A DNA stretch of 64,000 nt, taken from the NCBI RefSeq assembly GCF_003208655.1, contig NZ_QKLU01000009.1, positions 124,001 to 188,000 on the forward strand, given 5' to 3'. The DNA comes from Pedobacter nutrimenti. Its GTDB lineage: Bacteria; Bacteroidota; Bacteroidia; Sphingobacteriales; Sphingobacteriaceae. This document shows positions 37,491 to 46,554 of this stretch, piece by piece (position 1 is the first letter of the stretch; each line of letters starts with the position of its first letter). Under the pieces are notes generated by a model that was not told the origin of the DNA, searched no databases, and was given only the letters and a program-made list of their open reading frames with translations. The position numbers and the translations under genes were made by a program.

Positions 37491-38441
37491 TCAAGGTGCT
37501 TTATCAGCAATATTGATCAGCACTGCATCCAGTTCTTTTGCCGAACTGGACAGGTACTCCAGCATTTTTTCGTAATCATTATCTGGCTGGTCATATTTAA
37601 TCAGGTCAACCAGGGCCATAATTCTGGCAAGGGGCGCCCGGACCATATGAGATTGCATCCATGCAATTTCCTTAAATTTCTTATTCTGTTCTTCAATGGC
37701 ACGGATGTATTCCTTACGTTTGGTAATGTCTTCAATAGCACCGATCATCCGTACCGGGCTGCCCTTTTCATCAAAAAGTACAAAGCCCCTGTCAAAAACA
37801 TAACGATAAGTCCCATCACCGCAAATAAACCGGTATTCATCCTGCCACCGGGCAATTTTATCATCCAGATGTTGTTTAATTTTAGACAGCACCCTCTTTC
37901 TGTCTTCAGGGTGAATGTGATTGCTCCACCAGTCTGCGGTAGTAGTATGGTTAACAATATCTTTATGACCAAAAATGCCTTTTATCCCCCTGTTCCATAT
38001 AATTGTACCCGCAGAAAGGTTCCAGTCCCAAATGGTATCACTGGTTGCCTTGGAAACGATATTAAAGCGTTCGGCACTTTCCATCATCTTCCGTTCACTT
38101 TCAATCCGTTCTGTCAGGTCTGTCACCAAAGAAAGTTGCCCAGGCTTTCCGTGGAAGGGCATAGGGTTACTGATGACATGCACATACACAACTTCTCCGT
38201 TTTTTTTTCTCAATAACTGTGTTTCTTTATCCATTGCCGTCACAATAAGACGTTCAATACTGTTTTCCGGACCGGAAATTTCCTGATAAATCTGAACGGT
38301 ATTCATCCCAAGAAACTCTTCCCTGCTGTATCCAAAAAAGTTCACAGCGGCCTGGTTTACGTCAAGAAATGCATGGGTATTGAGATCATAAATCCACATA
38401 GGAAGTGGAGACAACTGGAAGAAATCAATTGTAGAGGTCAT
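37491..38441 (-). CDS. PAS-PAS protein with histidine-kinase dimerisation stub
   Basis: This is a 316-residue cytoplasmic sensor. The first PAS domain (about 5-115; PLPMWIYDLNTHAFLDVNQA, FFGYSREEFLG) is followed by a second PAS_3/PAC domain (about 128-245; DTIWDWNLSAGTIIWNRGIKG, WQDEYRFICGDGTYRYVFDRG, MIGAIEDITKRKEY). The C-terminus (about 250-316) resembles a histidine-kinase dimerisation domain with QSHMVRAPLARIMALVDLI, including a candidate histidine, but ends without the catalytic ATPase domain. It therefore cannot autophosphorylate alone. It may be a decoy or a phosphotransfer/dimer partner of another kinase. PAS ligands could be flavin, haem or small molecules. Confidence 0.88.
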   Translation of the reverse strand: MTSTIDFFQLSPLPMWIYDLNTHAFLDVNQAAVNFFGYSREEFLGMNTVQIYQEISGPENSIERLIVTAMDKETQLLRKKNGEVVYVHVISNPMPFHGKPGQLSLVTDLTERIESERKMMESAERFNIVSKATSDTIWDWNLSAGTIIWNRGIKGIFGHKDIVNHTTTADWWSNHIHPEDRKRVLSKIKQHLDDKIARWQDEYRFICGDGTYRYVFDRGFVLFDEKGSPVRMIGAIEDITKRKEYIRAIEEQNKKFKEIAWMQSHMVRAPLARIMALVDLIKYDQPDNDYEKMLEYLSSSAKELDAVLINIADKAP

Positions 38442-38530
38442 CTTATAAGATTCGGACGCTGTTCAGGTTAAGAAATCGGTGCATTGTTGTAATAATACGA
38501 AAAATACAACGATAAAAAAAGAAACAAAAA

Positions 38531-38555
38531 AACCCTTCCCGAAAAGGAAAGGGTT
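38531..38555 (-). terminator. intrinsic terminator of subtilase gene
   Basis: AACCCTT at 38531-38537 pairs with AAGGGTT at 38549-38555, extended by an inner CC/GG pair. On the minus strand the hairpin is followed by a T-run (the A-run at 38526-38530). It lies 25 nt after the subtilase stop codon. Confidence 0.75.
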
Positions 38556-38579
38556 AAAATTACGGGTTAATGATGTTCT

Positions 38580-40175
38580 TTATTTGGTTTCTGCTGCCAG
38601 CTTTAAGGCATTATAGACGTTAACAATTCCTCCGGTTACGCAAAGATCCGAAAAAGGAACAGATTTGGTTTCTTCCCCAACTTTGAGATTTACGTTGTGA
38701 TTCACTTTTACCACAGATTTCAGGATAATATCCTTTACCTGCTGGGCAGAAAATTTTGGATAATAGGAGCGGATTAATGCCGCCAGACCAGCTACCGCCG
38801 GAGAAGCCATACTGGTTCCGTCTAAATTCTCATATTTTGAGTCGGGCACGGTAGAATAAATTTTCACCCCCGGAGCAAAAACATCGACCGTAGTTTTACC
38901 ATAGTTGGAAAAACTGGCCTTAAGGCTTTCGTCATCCTTCCATCCTGAGGCACCAACAACAATAAATGCTCCAGCCTGGCCACCATCGTTATACCGCCTG
39001 TCCGGAAAATTCTTATCTACATCAATATTCTGGTTTTCATTTCCAGCGGCCTGCACGAGCAATACATCTTTGGACATTGCATATTTAATGGCATCGTCCA
39101 CTACAGCCTTATCCCAGGAATAAGCCTTTCCAAAACTCATGTTCAAAACCTTAGCCCCATTGTCAACCGCATAGCGGATCGCATTGGCCACATCTTTATC
39201 CCGTTCATCCCCATCTGGTACAGCACGTACCCCCATAATGAGTACGTTATCTGCAACCCCTTTTATACCAAGGTTATTGGTTCGGTCGGCAGCAATAATT
39301 CCGGCAACATGGGTTCCGTGCTTAGCATCCGGTCCTTTTATGTCATTATTCCCATAAAAACGTTCTCTGCTATCGGCATAATTGTCGCCAACAAATTCTG
39401 CTCTGGGGTCATAAGTCATGTTCAGGTTATAATCAATTCTTCCCTGGAAATAGGTAATTCCTTCAACCAACTGGGCTTTGTAAAATTCTTCAAAGCGCTG
39501 GTCTTTCAACTGGTCCAGTAAAATATTTCTCACCCTTCCTTCCAGTTCATTTTCAGGCTGATAGTTTTGAATATCGGTGGATGATGGATTTTCTTTGCCC
39601 ATTTTCTTTAGCATGGCGTCCACAACCGACTTAAAGCCAATTGTATTTTCAAGTCCGGATTTAGCTTCTGCGAGCTTATCGTCGTAATCTGCTTTCATTT
39701 TCTGATAAGCCTGAAATGCCGGAAGATCTGCTGCAGCCACTGAGCTTGCATCTGCATTTGCGAATTTGGCCTGATCCCTTCTTAACAAACGGGTCAACTC
39801 CAGGGCTTCATGATCAACAGATCCTTTCGCCGAACCAATAAAATTCCAACCCCGTACATCATCTATATAACCATTTTTATCATCGTCTATTCCATTGTCC
39901 GGTTTTTCTTTTTTATTTATCCAGATTATTCTTTTCAGGTCTTCATGATTATAGTCTACCCCACCGTCCAAAACACCAACGATAACCGGCTTGGATTTTT
40001 TGCCTTTCAGCAATTCCTGATAAGCTTTTTCTGTACTCATACCAAAGGTAGAATCGGCCTTAAGGTCCAGGTTTTGCCAATTGGGCTTTTGGGCAAAAGT
40101 AAAAAATGGCATTGCAGCTAAAAGAGCAAGACCTATAAATTTCTTGGAAGAAAAATGAGCATTTATTTTATTCAT
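38580..40175 (-). CDS. S8 family serine peptidase (subtilase)
   Basis: This is a 531-residue secreted subtilisin-like protease. It has a signal peptide (FIGLALLAAMPFFTFAQ) and the catalytic triad Asp70 (VGVLDGGVDYNHEDL), His286 (KHGTHVAGIIAA) and Ser455 (DGTSMASPAVAGLAAL), with the oxyanion asparagine near 379 (AAGNEN). A charged, mostly helical insertion of about 200 residues separates the Asp and His motifs, where ordinary subtilisins have about 30-40. Similar insertions are known in Bacteroidota subtilases. There is no inhibitor prodomain of the usual size and no T9SS C-terminal domain, so it is probably periplasmic or surface-located by other means. Monocistronic, with promoter-like and terminator sequences on either side. 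Confidence 0.92.
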   Translation of the reverse strand: MNKINAHFSSKKFIGLALLAAMPFFTFAQKPNWQNLDLKADSTFGMSTEKAYQELLKGKKSKPVIVGVLDGGVDYNHEDLKRIIWINKKEKPDNGIDDDKNGYIDDVRGWNFIGSAKGSVDHEALELTRLLRRDQAKFANADASSVAAADLPAFQAYQKMKADYDDKLAEAKSGLENTIGFKSVVDAMLKKMGKENPSSTDIQNYQPENELEGRVRNILLDQLKDQRFEEFYKAQLVEGITYFQGRIDYNLNMTYDPRAEFVGDNYADSRERFYGNNDIKGPDAKHGTHVAGIIAADRTNNLGIKGVADNVLIMGVRAVPDGDERDKDVANAIRYAVDNGAKVLNMSFGKAYSWDKAVVDDAIKYAMSKDVLLVQAAGNENQNIDVDKNFPDRRYNDGGQAGAFIVVGASGWKDDESLKASFSNYGKTTVDVFAPGVKIYSTVPDSKYENLDGTSMASPAVAGLAALIRSYYPKFSAQQVKDIILKSVVKVNHNVNLKVGEETKSVPFSDLCVTGGIVNVYNALKLAAETK

Positions 40176-40264
40176 CTGTGTATATTTATTTATTCTTTTT
40201 CAGCAGTATCCTCGCTCCTGTTTTCCGTCAGGCAGATTTTAGCCCAAGTAAATCCAGTAAAATA

Positions 40265-40272
40265 CAAAAGTA
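40265..40272 (-). promoter_or_regulatory. -7 promoter element for subtilase
   Basis: The minus strand reads TACTTTTG, an exact TAnnTTTG match, about 90 nt before the subtilase start. The -33 element is not clear. Confidence 0.4.
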
Positions 40273-40323
40273 CCTGATAACTCCCTTCTAAACGTTGTAA
40301 ACCTTTATTTCTTATGCAATAAA

Positions 40324-40350
40324 AAAGCCAGAAATGAAATTTCTGGCTTT
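40324..40350 (-). terminator. intrinsic terminator of siroheme methyltransferase gene
   Basis: A perfect 12-bp stem (AAAGCCAGAAAT / ATTTCTGGCTTT) with a 3-nt loop. On the minus strand it is followed by a T-run (the A-run at 40321-40326) and lies 39 nt after the stop codon. Confidence 0.85.
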
Positions 40351-40388
40351 AGAACTACTATTCATATAATTTAAGCAAAACGATGGGC

Positions 40389-41180
40389 TTATTCCTGGGC
40401 AAGCAGATGATAAAAGTTTCTGATGGGAGAAAATAAAGGATGAAGGGAAACGACATTCCCAAAAACCAGCAATGCCGGGGATACGATTTTCTTTTCTTCA
40501 ATCAATTCTGCAATGGTATCAACGATGCCAACAACTACATTTTCCTCCGCGGTTGACCCATTTTGTATTACGGCCACCGGAAGCTTATTTTTTCCTTCCT
40601 GTTGAAATATAGCAGCAATTTCGGCTATTCTTTCAATTCCCATTAACACTACAACTGTTGCTGCCGACTTTGCAGCACCAACCAGGTCAGGTGAAATTTC
40701 ACCCGAAGCATTTGTCCCTGTCAGTACCCAGAAGCTTTCGCTGAGCTTGCCATAAATCATAGGGATTTTGTGCAGTCCCGGTACACCGGTCGCACTGGAA
40801 ATACCAGGAATAATTTCAGTCTGTACATTATAGGATTCTGCAAAATCCACTTCTTCAAAACCTCTTGCAAAAACAAAAGGATCTCCGCTTTTCAATCGAA
40901 CAACATGTCCGTAATTGAGGGCATAATCAATCATAAGTTTATTTACAGCATCCTGAGAAAAGGATTCATCACCAGAATTTTTGCCTACAAAAATTTTAAT
41001 CGCCTTTTGCGGTGCGTGATTTAAAAGGGCTTGATTAACCAATGCATCATATAACACGACATCTGCATCATTTAATGCTTTTACCCCCTTTAAGCTAATC
41101 AAATCCGGGTCGCCCGGGCCTGCACCAACCAGGGTAATCCTGGGTTCTTTGACGCTGTTTTTAACTTTACTCAATATCAT
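40389..41180 (-). CDS. cobA: uroporphyrinogen-III C-methyltransferase
   Basis: This 263-residue SAM-dependent enzyme methylates uroporphyrinogen III at C2 and C7 to precorrin-2, the branch point to siroheme and cobalamin. Family motifs are ITLVGAGPGDPDLISLKG near residue 15, VVRLKSGDPFVFARGFEE near 92, IIPGISSATGVPGLHKIPM near 122 and a C-terminal VVVLMGIERI block. Length is typical of stand-alone SUMT (about 250-280). There is no siroheme synthase, sulfite reductase or cobalamin gene next to it here. The next upstream gene on this strand is an Rrf2 regulator, which in relatives often controls sulfur metabolism. A TATCTTTG promoter element lies 43 nt upstream. Confidence 0.93.
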   Translation of the reverse strand: MILSKVKNSVKEPRITLVGAGPGDPDLISLKGVKALNDADVVLYDALVNQALLNHAPQKAIKIFVGKNSGDESFSQDAVNKLMIDYALNYGHVVRLKSGDPFVFARGFEEVDFAESYNVQTEIIPGISSATGVPGLHKIPMIYGKLSESFWVLTGTNASGEISPDLVGAAKSAATVVVLMGIERIAEIAAIFQQEGKNKLPVAVIQNGSTAEENVVVGIVDTIAELIEEKKIVSPALLVFGNVVSLHPLFSPIRNFYHLLAQE

Positions 41181-41222
41181 ATTACGACTGCTTAAATAAA
41201 CTGTTAATTCCTTGTTACTTCA

Positions 41223-41230
41223 CAAAGATA
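41223..41230 (-). promoter_or_regulatory. -7 promoter element for cobA
   Basis: The minus strand reads TATCTTTG, an exact TAnnTTTG match, giving a leader of about 35 nt. This places the transcription start after, and so independent of, the structured region at 41325-41500. Confidence 0.5.
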
Positions 41231-41324
41231 TATAAAGTCTATATAAATAGTAGTTTTTTATTGAAATATTTTAAGACCTTGTTTAAATTTATAAAGTAAA
41301 ATTGGTTATGGTTTATTTTTTAGC

Positions 41325-41500
41325 GAAACGATGCAAATTTTGCAGAGGTAGCGGAGCTTCTACCTCGAAAAACGAGCTTGTCGAGTTCTTGAGAACAAAA
41401 GAAAACAACAGACAATCCGAAAAGAATTTAAAGAAGTTGCAGCAGAACAATCTTGAGCTTATACAAAGTTTACAGAAACAGCTCAAGATTGCTTGAGAAC
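41325..41500. other. highly structured region, possible RNA or element remnant
   Basis: Several inverted repeats crowd this stretch: GAGGTAG/CTACCTC at 41345-41366 (8-nt loop), CTCG/CGAG across an A-run just after it, GTTCT/AGAAC around 41383-41394, and a perfect 12-bp pair CAATCTTGAGCT at 41448-41459 with its complement at 41480-41491. TTGAGAAC occurs twice. A frame for 64 residues (41302-41496, Lys/Gln-rich, coiled-coil-like end) spans it, but it matches nothing I recognise and may be accidental. It sits between the Rrf2 and cobA genes. Confidence 0.4.
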
Positions 41501-41570
41501 CGATAAAGAAAAATACACAACTCGAAAAAAGGAGCCATAAACAAATCATTAGATAAATTGTAAACAGGGT

Positions 41571-42008
41571 CTAAAACTGCAGAGGATCAGCCTTTTCCCT
41601 GGCAATAACATCGGCTACAGAAGTTTGTGTAAGGATTTTCAGTGTAGCATCCCGAACATCAATAAAAGTTTTCCGGATTCCGCAGGTAACCTCATCATGG
41701 CACTCATCACATTTTCTGTAAAATTTTAAACTGGCACAGGGCACCATTGCAATCGGACCGTCTGTAATACGCAGGATATCCACCAAATAAATGTCTTTTG
41801 CATCTTTATTAAGGCTATACCCTCCACCAGCACCTTTTTTACTATACAAATAGCCCGCATTTCTCAGGTCTAATAAAATTTGCTCCAGGAATTTTCTCGG
41901 GATCATTTCCTGCTCTGCCAGCCTTACAATTTGCATAGGCGGATTCTCTGCATTTTTCCCCAGGGCTACCAGCGCCTTTATTGCATACTTGGTTTTCTTT
42001 GACAACAT
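41571..42008 (-). CDS. Rrf2 family transcriptional regulator
   Basis: This is a 145-residue winged-helix regulator of the Rrf2 family (relatives: IscR, CymR, NsrR). The N-terminus MLSKKTKYAIKALVALGKNA and the recognition-helix area IPRKFLEQILLDLRNAGYL are typical, as is the wing GAGGGYSLNKD. It has four cysteines in the second half (residues 91, 100, 103 and 109; CHDEVTC pattern), suitable for binding an iron-sulfur cluster or sensing redox state. The adjoining siroheme methyltransferase suggests a sulfur- or cysteine-related regulon, but this is inference. TAGCTTTG at 42016-42023 on the minus strand is a -7-like match very close to the start codon. Confidence 0.92.
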   Translation of the reverse strand: MLSKKTKYAIKALVALGKNAENPPMQIVRLAEQEMIPRKFLEQILLDLRNAGYLYSKKGAGGGYSLNKDAKDIYLVDILRITDGPIAMVPCASLKFYRKCDECHDEVTCGIRKTFIDVRDATLKILTQTSVADVIAREKADPLQF

Positions 42009-42052
42009 ATTATAACAAAGCTAACAAAGATTTAGGTATTCTAATAAGGTAA

Positions 42053-42301
42053 TTATTTCAGGGCATTGTTTATTTCTTCTTCCGGAGCCGCCTGATCCAA
42101 TCCTTCATCATTTTTCACCATAGCCATAACTGCCGTAAATTTTTTTTCGTAATATTCTGAAGCATCCCTGAACTGCTGTATTTTATCTGGCAATACCTGG
42201 TCTGAAGGATGGACAAGTGTGTCAATCTTAGCCTGAAGATAATTTTTATAATTTGCCGAAGCCCGGTCAGCAAGAGTTTGCAGAAGTTCTTTATAAGTCA
42301 T
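42053..42301 (-). CDS. hypothetical protein, 82 residues
   Basis: This short soluble protein is predicted to be mainly helical (MTYKELLQTLADRASANYKN, EYYEKKFTAVMAMVKNDEG) and acidic at the end. It has no signal peptide or known motif. It is 44 nt upstream of the Rrf2 gene on the same strand and could be co-transcribed. The codon pattern and start position are compatible with a real gene, but no function can be suggested. Confidence 0.6.
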   Translation of the reverse strand: MTYKELLQTLADRASANYKNYLQAKIDTLVHPSDQVLPDKIQQFRDASEYYEKKFTAVMAMVKNDEGLDQAAPEEEINNALK

Positions 42302-42444
42302 AAAAAAAGATTAGTTGTTTCTCCTAAACGATTAACTCTTCAAATTGTTCACACCATAAGGCTTGATTTCTTTTTTAACATATTACCTAAAGTTTTGGTA
42401 ATATTGAACTTAGGCAAAACAAAGTCTTTTATTTTCAATTCCAG

Positions 42445-45400
42445 ATGTACAATCTTGCTAAATTTTTCTTTTATTTTTTGCTGCTAGACCTTTTGCCAGT
42501 CAGGGCCGGGGCATTGCCATCAGCTGATCCGATTCAATTCTACTTTCAGCAAATGGATAACAGAAACGGCCTCTCCAACAGCGCGGTGAATGTTGTTTTT
42601 CAGGATAAGGACCAGTTGGTATGGGTAGGTACCTGGGACGGACTGAACATGTACGACGGAACGGATTTTAAGGTCTTCAATTACAATAGGGAAAACCAAC
42701 ATCAAAGCATTGGAAACAATGTTATTCAGGACATCAAAGAAGACAAGAGAGGGAACATTTGGATCAGCACCATTGGTGGTATTACCCGTTTTGAAAAATC
42801 AAATGGAAGGTTCTACAGATACTTTTACAACCTGAACAACAAATCAAAAATTGCAGAAAAAGAATACGCGCTGGCCATCGATTCTTCTGGAAATGTTTTT
42901 TGCTACAGCAAAACCGGTGGTTTAAGCAGGTTTAATACAGCAACAAATCAGTTTGAGGCCATCGCCTTGCCACGGATGATGAAATTCATAAAAATGGAGG
43001 CAGACAAAAATGGTCAATTGTGGTTTCTGAATGACCTGGGGAGTTTAATTGTTGCCAAAGTGGCCGCTTCCCGTCTGCATATTCTAAGACAACACTCCGC
43101 TGTGGGGGCCACCAATTTCTTTCTAAGCAACAACCATCTGTTTCTTGCTGATGTCAGGGACATTCACATCACAGACTTTTGGTTTAAAACAATTAGAAAA
43201 ATAAGCAATCAAAATAAAATAAAGGCCTTAACCTATTACAAAGCCAATTACATTATTGCGTGGGAAACACAGGGTATTTCTACTTACGATGAAACATTCA
43301 AACCATCAGACCTATTGGACCTGCAGCTCAGAGAATTGTCTGGCACGAAAATTATTTCCTTAAATAGTGCCAGAAACGACGTACTGTGGATAGGAACAGA
43401 CGGCAAAGGCCTAATTAAAATCTACCCCAGAAATAACTACTTCGGACTGGTTAATAAAGCCGGCGCCTACAACCTGGACAAGCCAGTGAGAACATTCACG
43501 GAAGAAAATGGAAACCTGTGGATCGGCACAAAAGGACAAGGCATACTCAAGATCCATAATTTCTGGAAAACCAACGCAGAAGAAACAAAAACCAGCTTGT
43601 TAAACACTGGGAATGGCCTGGAAAATAATGCCGTATTTTCCCTTTACAAGGGTTCTAATTCTTATGTATACATAGGAACAGACGGACCTGGAATCAACAT
43701 TTACGATCTTCGCTCCGGAAAAAACATCTGGTGGAAAGACATCAAAGGAACGGCTTCTGTTCCGGCTTTTGGCTCGGTCTACGCAATTATACAAGACCCG
43801 GACAGCACCCTTTGGCTTGGCACAAGCGGCAGCGGACTGATCAAGCTCCGGTTAAAAAAGCAAAAATCCGGCGCCCTGGAACTGAGCCATTTCAAGCAGT
43901 ATTTATCGGGCAGCAACACCGGGCCGGCAAACGATATCATTTATGCGCTTGCTGACGGACAAGACGGAAAACTATGGATTGCGTGCCGCTATGGTGGCTT
44001 AAGTTTACTGGATAAAAAAACAGGTCTGTTTAAAACCTTTAAAGCTTTTGCCTATAAAAACAGCCTCTCCAATAATGACGTGCTGTCTCTTTATTTAGAC
44101 CATCAAAAAAATCTGTGGATAGGAACAAGCTACGGGCTGAATTGCCTCAGGACAACTGAAGCTTCTAAAGCTCAGCCAAACTTCATTAAATTTACAATGG
44201 AGCAGGGGCTTCCCAACAATACCATTCACGCCATTACTGAATCTCCTTTGGGAACATTATGGTTCAGTACCAATAAAGGCATGGCAAAACTGGATCAACA
44301 GAGCAAGGCCATTGCCAGTTTTATGGAAAGCGATGGCTTGCAAAGCAACGAGTTCAGTGATGGTGCGGTCTGGAAATCCGAAAATGGATATTTGTTTTTT
44401 GGAGGCATTTATGGTTTCAATTATTTCAACCCTCAAAAAATCAAGGGTACCAATCTCCAGCCCAATCTTCTGGTGACTTCCTTTCAGATGGGTGGAAAAA
44501 CCGTAAATGAAAATAAGATACTGGTTCTGAGCAGCGATCAAACCAATGCACCGGCCTATATCCTTGAACGCAAAAGCAATTTCTTCAGGATCAGCATAAA
44601 ATCCATGAGCTATCTTAATCCTGCTAAAAATGAGTTTTCCTATAAACTGGAAGGTTTGGACAAAAGCTGGAATTACTCGGGTGCACTGGGGCAGATCAAT
44701 TACAACAACATCCCGCCCGGAAATTATACCTTACTTGTTAAATGGTCCAATGGTGAAGGGAGATGGACAAAAGCCGTAAAAATCTTTGAACTCCGGGTCA
44801 ATCAGTACTTCTGGCTAACCTATCCGGCCTTATTCATTTACCTGATCGTCCTGTTGATTTCAGGTTATGTTTTTCATCTGTACAGGAAAAACAAACTCCG
44901 TATGAAATATCAGCTGGAAGTAGAACACCTACTGCGTCAGAAAGACGAAAGCCAGCACCAGCAACGCCTTAACTTCTTCACCAATATCGCTCATGAAATC
45001 CAGACTCCACTGACCATGATCATGGGTTCGGTCGAACATTTTATGCAATCCAAAAAGAATGGATCCCTGAAAACAGGTGAAAGTCATTATTTTTTATCTA
45101 TGGTCCATCAGCATACGGTCAGGCTCAGCTACCTGGTCCAACAGCTTATGGAATTCAGAAAAGCGGAAGCCGGTTATTTGCAAAGAAAAGATGACTACGT
45201 GGACATCAGTAAAATGCTAACCAGCCTTAGCGCTCTTTTTATACAGGAACGGGATGTTAAACAACAGGTTTACCTGAGGGAAATAGCAGAGGGCATGGCC
45301 GGATTTATTGACAAAGATAAACTGGAAAAAATCATTTTCAATTTACTATCCAATGCTTTTAAGCATTCCGGGCCGGAAGACACCATCATTTTTAAGGCTT

Positions 45401-46554
45401 CCTTTAATCAGGAATCCAATGTCCTGAGCATTGGCGTATCCAATTCAGGTTGTCATTTAAATCAGTCCGATCTGGACCAGCTGTTTGACCGCTTCTTTGC
45501 AGGGGCCCAGCAAAAATTCAGCACAGGAATAGGGCTTGCCTTCAGCAGGGAACTTGCGCTGTTGCTGGGTGCAGAAATTAAAGTCCGAATGGAAGCAGAC
45601 TGGATACATTTTAACCTCAACATCCCAATGAAGGTCCTCTCTGCAAACCAGGAAGCAGAAATTATTCCTTCTACGCCATCAATAGCTTTTAATTCGCTTC
45701 TGGCACATTATCCCCAGCCATCTGCTGAAGAAGAAAACAAAAACAGTCTGATTAATGACCTTCATGAAAATAAAAAAGCCAGCATCTTACTGGTCGAGGA
45801 TGAACCAGAACTCAGGTACCTGCTAAGAAACATTTTAAAAGAACACTATGTCGTTTATGAAAGCGGAAGTGGAACAGAGGCTTTACTTTTTTTACGAAAA
45901 ACAATCCCTGATCTGATTATAAGTGACATCATGATGCCTGATATGGATGGATTACAACTGTGTCAGCAAGTCAAAAACACCCCCGCCCTGATGCAGGTCC
46001 TGTTTATTCTACTTTCTGCCCGGGGAGCCCTCGAACACAAAACAGAAGGTTATGAAGTTGGGGCAGATGCCTATATCCCCAAACCTTTTCACATCAGTTA
46101 TCTACTGGTCAGAATCAAAAAGCTATTGGATGCCCAGCACAAAATGCAGGATTTAATAAAAGATCAGCACATCGGCAGTCAGTTTATTGATGCAGGACTT
46201 GCAGAAACAGATAAAAAGTTTTTGGAAATCCTCTTAAAAGCTATTGAAGAAAATCTTGATGAACCCGAATTAAATTCTGCGAAACTTGAAGAAGTCCTTT
46301 CCATCAGTAAAATGCAATTGTACAGACGGCTAAAGTCGCTGACGGGAATGACGCCTGCCGAATTCATAAAAAGAATCCGTTTAAAACATGCTGCAGATAT
46401 GCTGATCAGTTCTCAATATACCGTTTCTGAAATTTTTTACCGGACCGGCTTCAACAACAAATCCTATTTTTTCAGGGAGTTCAGAAAAATTTACCATTGT
46501 GCACCAAACGAGTACCGTTTACAGCAACACGAAGTAAAACCCTCTGTTTTGTAA
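42445..46554 (+). CDS. hybrid two-component system regulator (HTCS)
   Basis: This 1369-residue one-protein sensor/activator has a signal peptide, then a periplasmic sensor of two seven-bladed propellers built from repeats such as GNIWISTIGGITRF and LWIGTDGKGLIKI (about 25-690), and a YYY domain (about 700-780). A transmembrane helix lies near 792-812, with the kinase phosphoacceptor FFTNIAHEIQTPLTM at His about 850 and an ATPase domain (NLLSNAFKHS). The receiver (LLVEDEPELRYLL ... IISDIMMPDMDG, about 1112-1230) precedes an AraC-type DNA-binding domain (about 1260-1365, FYRTGFNNKSYFFREFRKIY). HTCS proteins bind an oligosaccharide released by the PUL and activate its genes directly. It lies directly upstream of the susCD locus, and its stop codon overlaps the first predicted operator repeat. 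Confidence 0.95.
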   Translation: MYNLAKFFFYFLLLDLLPVRAGALPSADPIQFYFQQMDNRNGLSNSAVNVVFQDKDQLVWVGTWDGLNMYDGTDFKVFNYNRENQHQSIGNNVIQDIKEDKRGNIWISTIGGITRFEKSNGRFYRYFYNLNNKSKIAEKEYALAIDSSGNVFCYSKTGGLSRFNTATNQFEAIALPRMMKFIKMEADKNGQLWFLNDLGSLIVAKVAASRLHILRQHSAVGATNFFLSNNHLFLADVRDIHITDFWFKTIRKISNQNKIKALTYYKANYIIAWETQGISTYDETFKPSDLLDLQLRELSGTKIISLNSARNDVLWIGTDGKGLIKIYPRNNYFGLVNKAGAYNLDKPVRTFTEENGNLWIGTKGQGILKIHNFWKTNAEETKTSLLNTGNGLENNAVFSLYKGSNSYVYIGTDGPGINIYDLRSGKNIWWKDIKGTASVPAFGSVYAIIQDPDSTLWLGTSGSGLIKLRLKKQKSGALELSHFKQYLSGSNTGPANDIIYALADGQDGKLWIACRYGGLSLLDKKTGLFKTFKAFAYKNSLSNNDVLSLYLDHQKNLWIGTSYGLNCLRTTEASKAQPNFIKFTMEQGLPNNTIHAITESPLGTLWFSTNKGMAKLDQQSKAIASFMESDGLQSNEFSDGAVWKSENGYLFFGGIYGFNYFNPQKIKGTNLQPNLLVTSFQMGGKTVNENKILVLSSDQTNAPAYILERKSNFFRISIKSMSYLNPAKNEFSYKLEGLDKSWNYSGALGQINYNNIPPGNYTLLVKWSNGEGRWTKAVKIFELRVNQYFWLTYPALFIYLIVLLISGYVFHLYRKNKLRMKYQLEVEHLLRQKDESQHQQRLNFFTNIAHEIQTPLTMIMGSVEHFMQSKKNGSLKTGESHYFLSMVHQHTVRLSYLVQQLMEFRKAEAGYLQRKDDYVDISKMLTSLSALFIQERDVKQQVYLREIAEGMAGFIDKDKLEKIIFNLLSNAFKHSGPEDTIIFKASFNQESNVLSIGVSNSGCHLNQSDLDQLFDRFFAGAQQKFSTGIGLAFSRELALLLGAEIKVRMEADWIHFNLNIPMKVLSANQEAEIIPSTPSIAFNSLLAHYPQPSAEEENKNSLINDLHENKKASILLVEDEPELRYLLRNILKEHYVVYESGSGTEALLFLRKTIPDLIISDIMMPDMDGLQLCQQVKNTPALMQVLFILLSARGALEHKTEGYEVGADAYIPKPFHISYLLVRIKKLLDAQHKMQDLIKDQHIGSQFIDAGLAETDKKFLEILLKAIEENLDEPELNSAKLEEVLSISKMQLYRRLKSLTGMTPAEFIKRIRLKHAADMLISSQYTVSEIFYRTGFNNKSYFFREFRKIYHCAPNEYRLQQHEVKPSVL

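Noticed and set aside
41302..41496. 64-residue plus-strand frame as a firm gene or transposase remnant
   Set aside because: Lys/Gln-rich end looks coiled-coil-like, but no family or insertion-sequence terminal repeat is recognisable and it overlaps several hairpins; kept only as part of the structured region.
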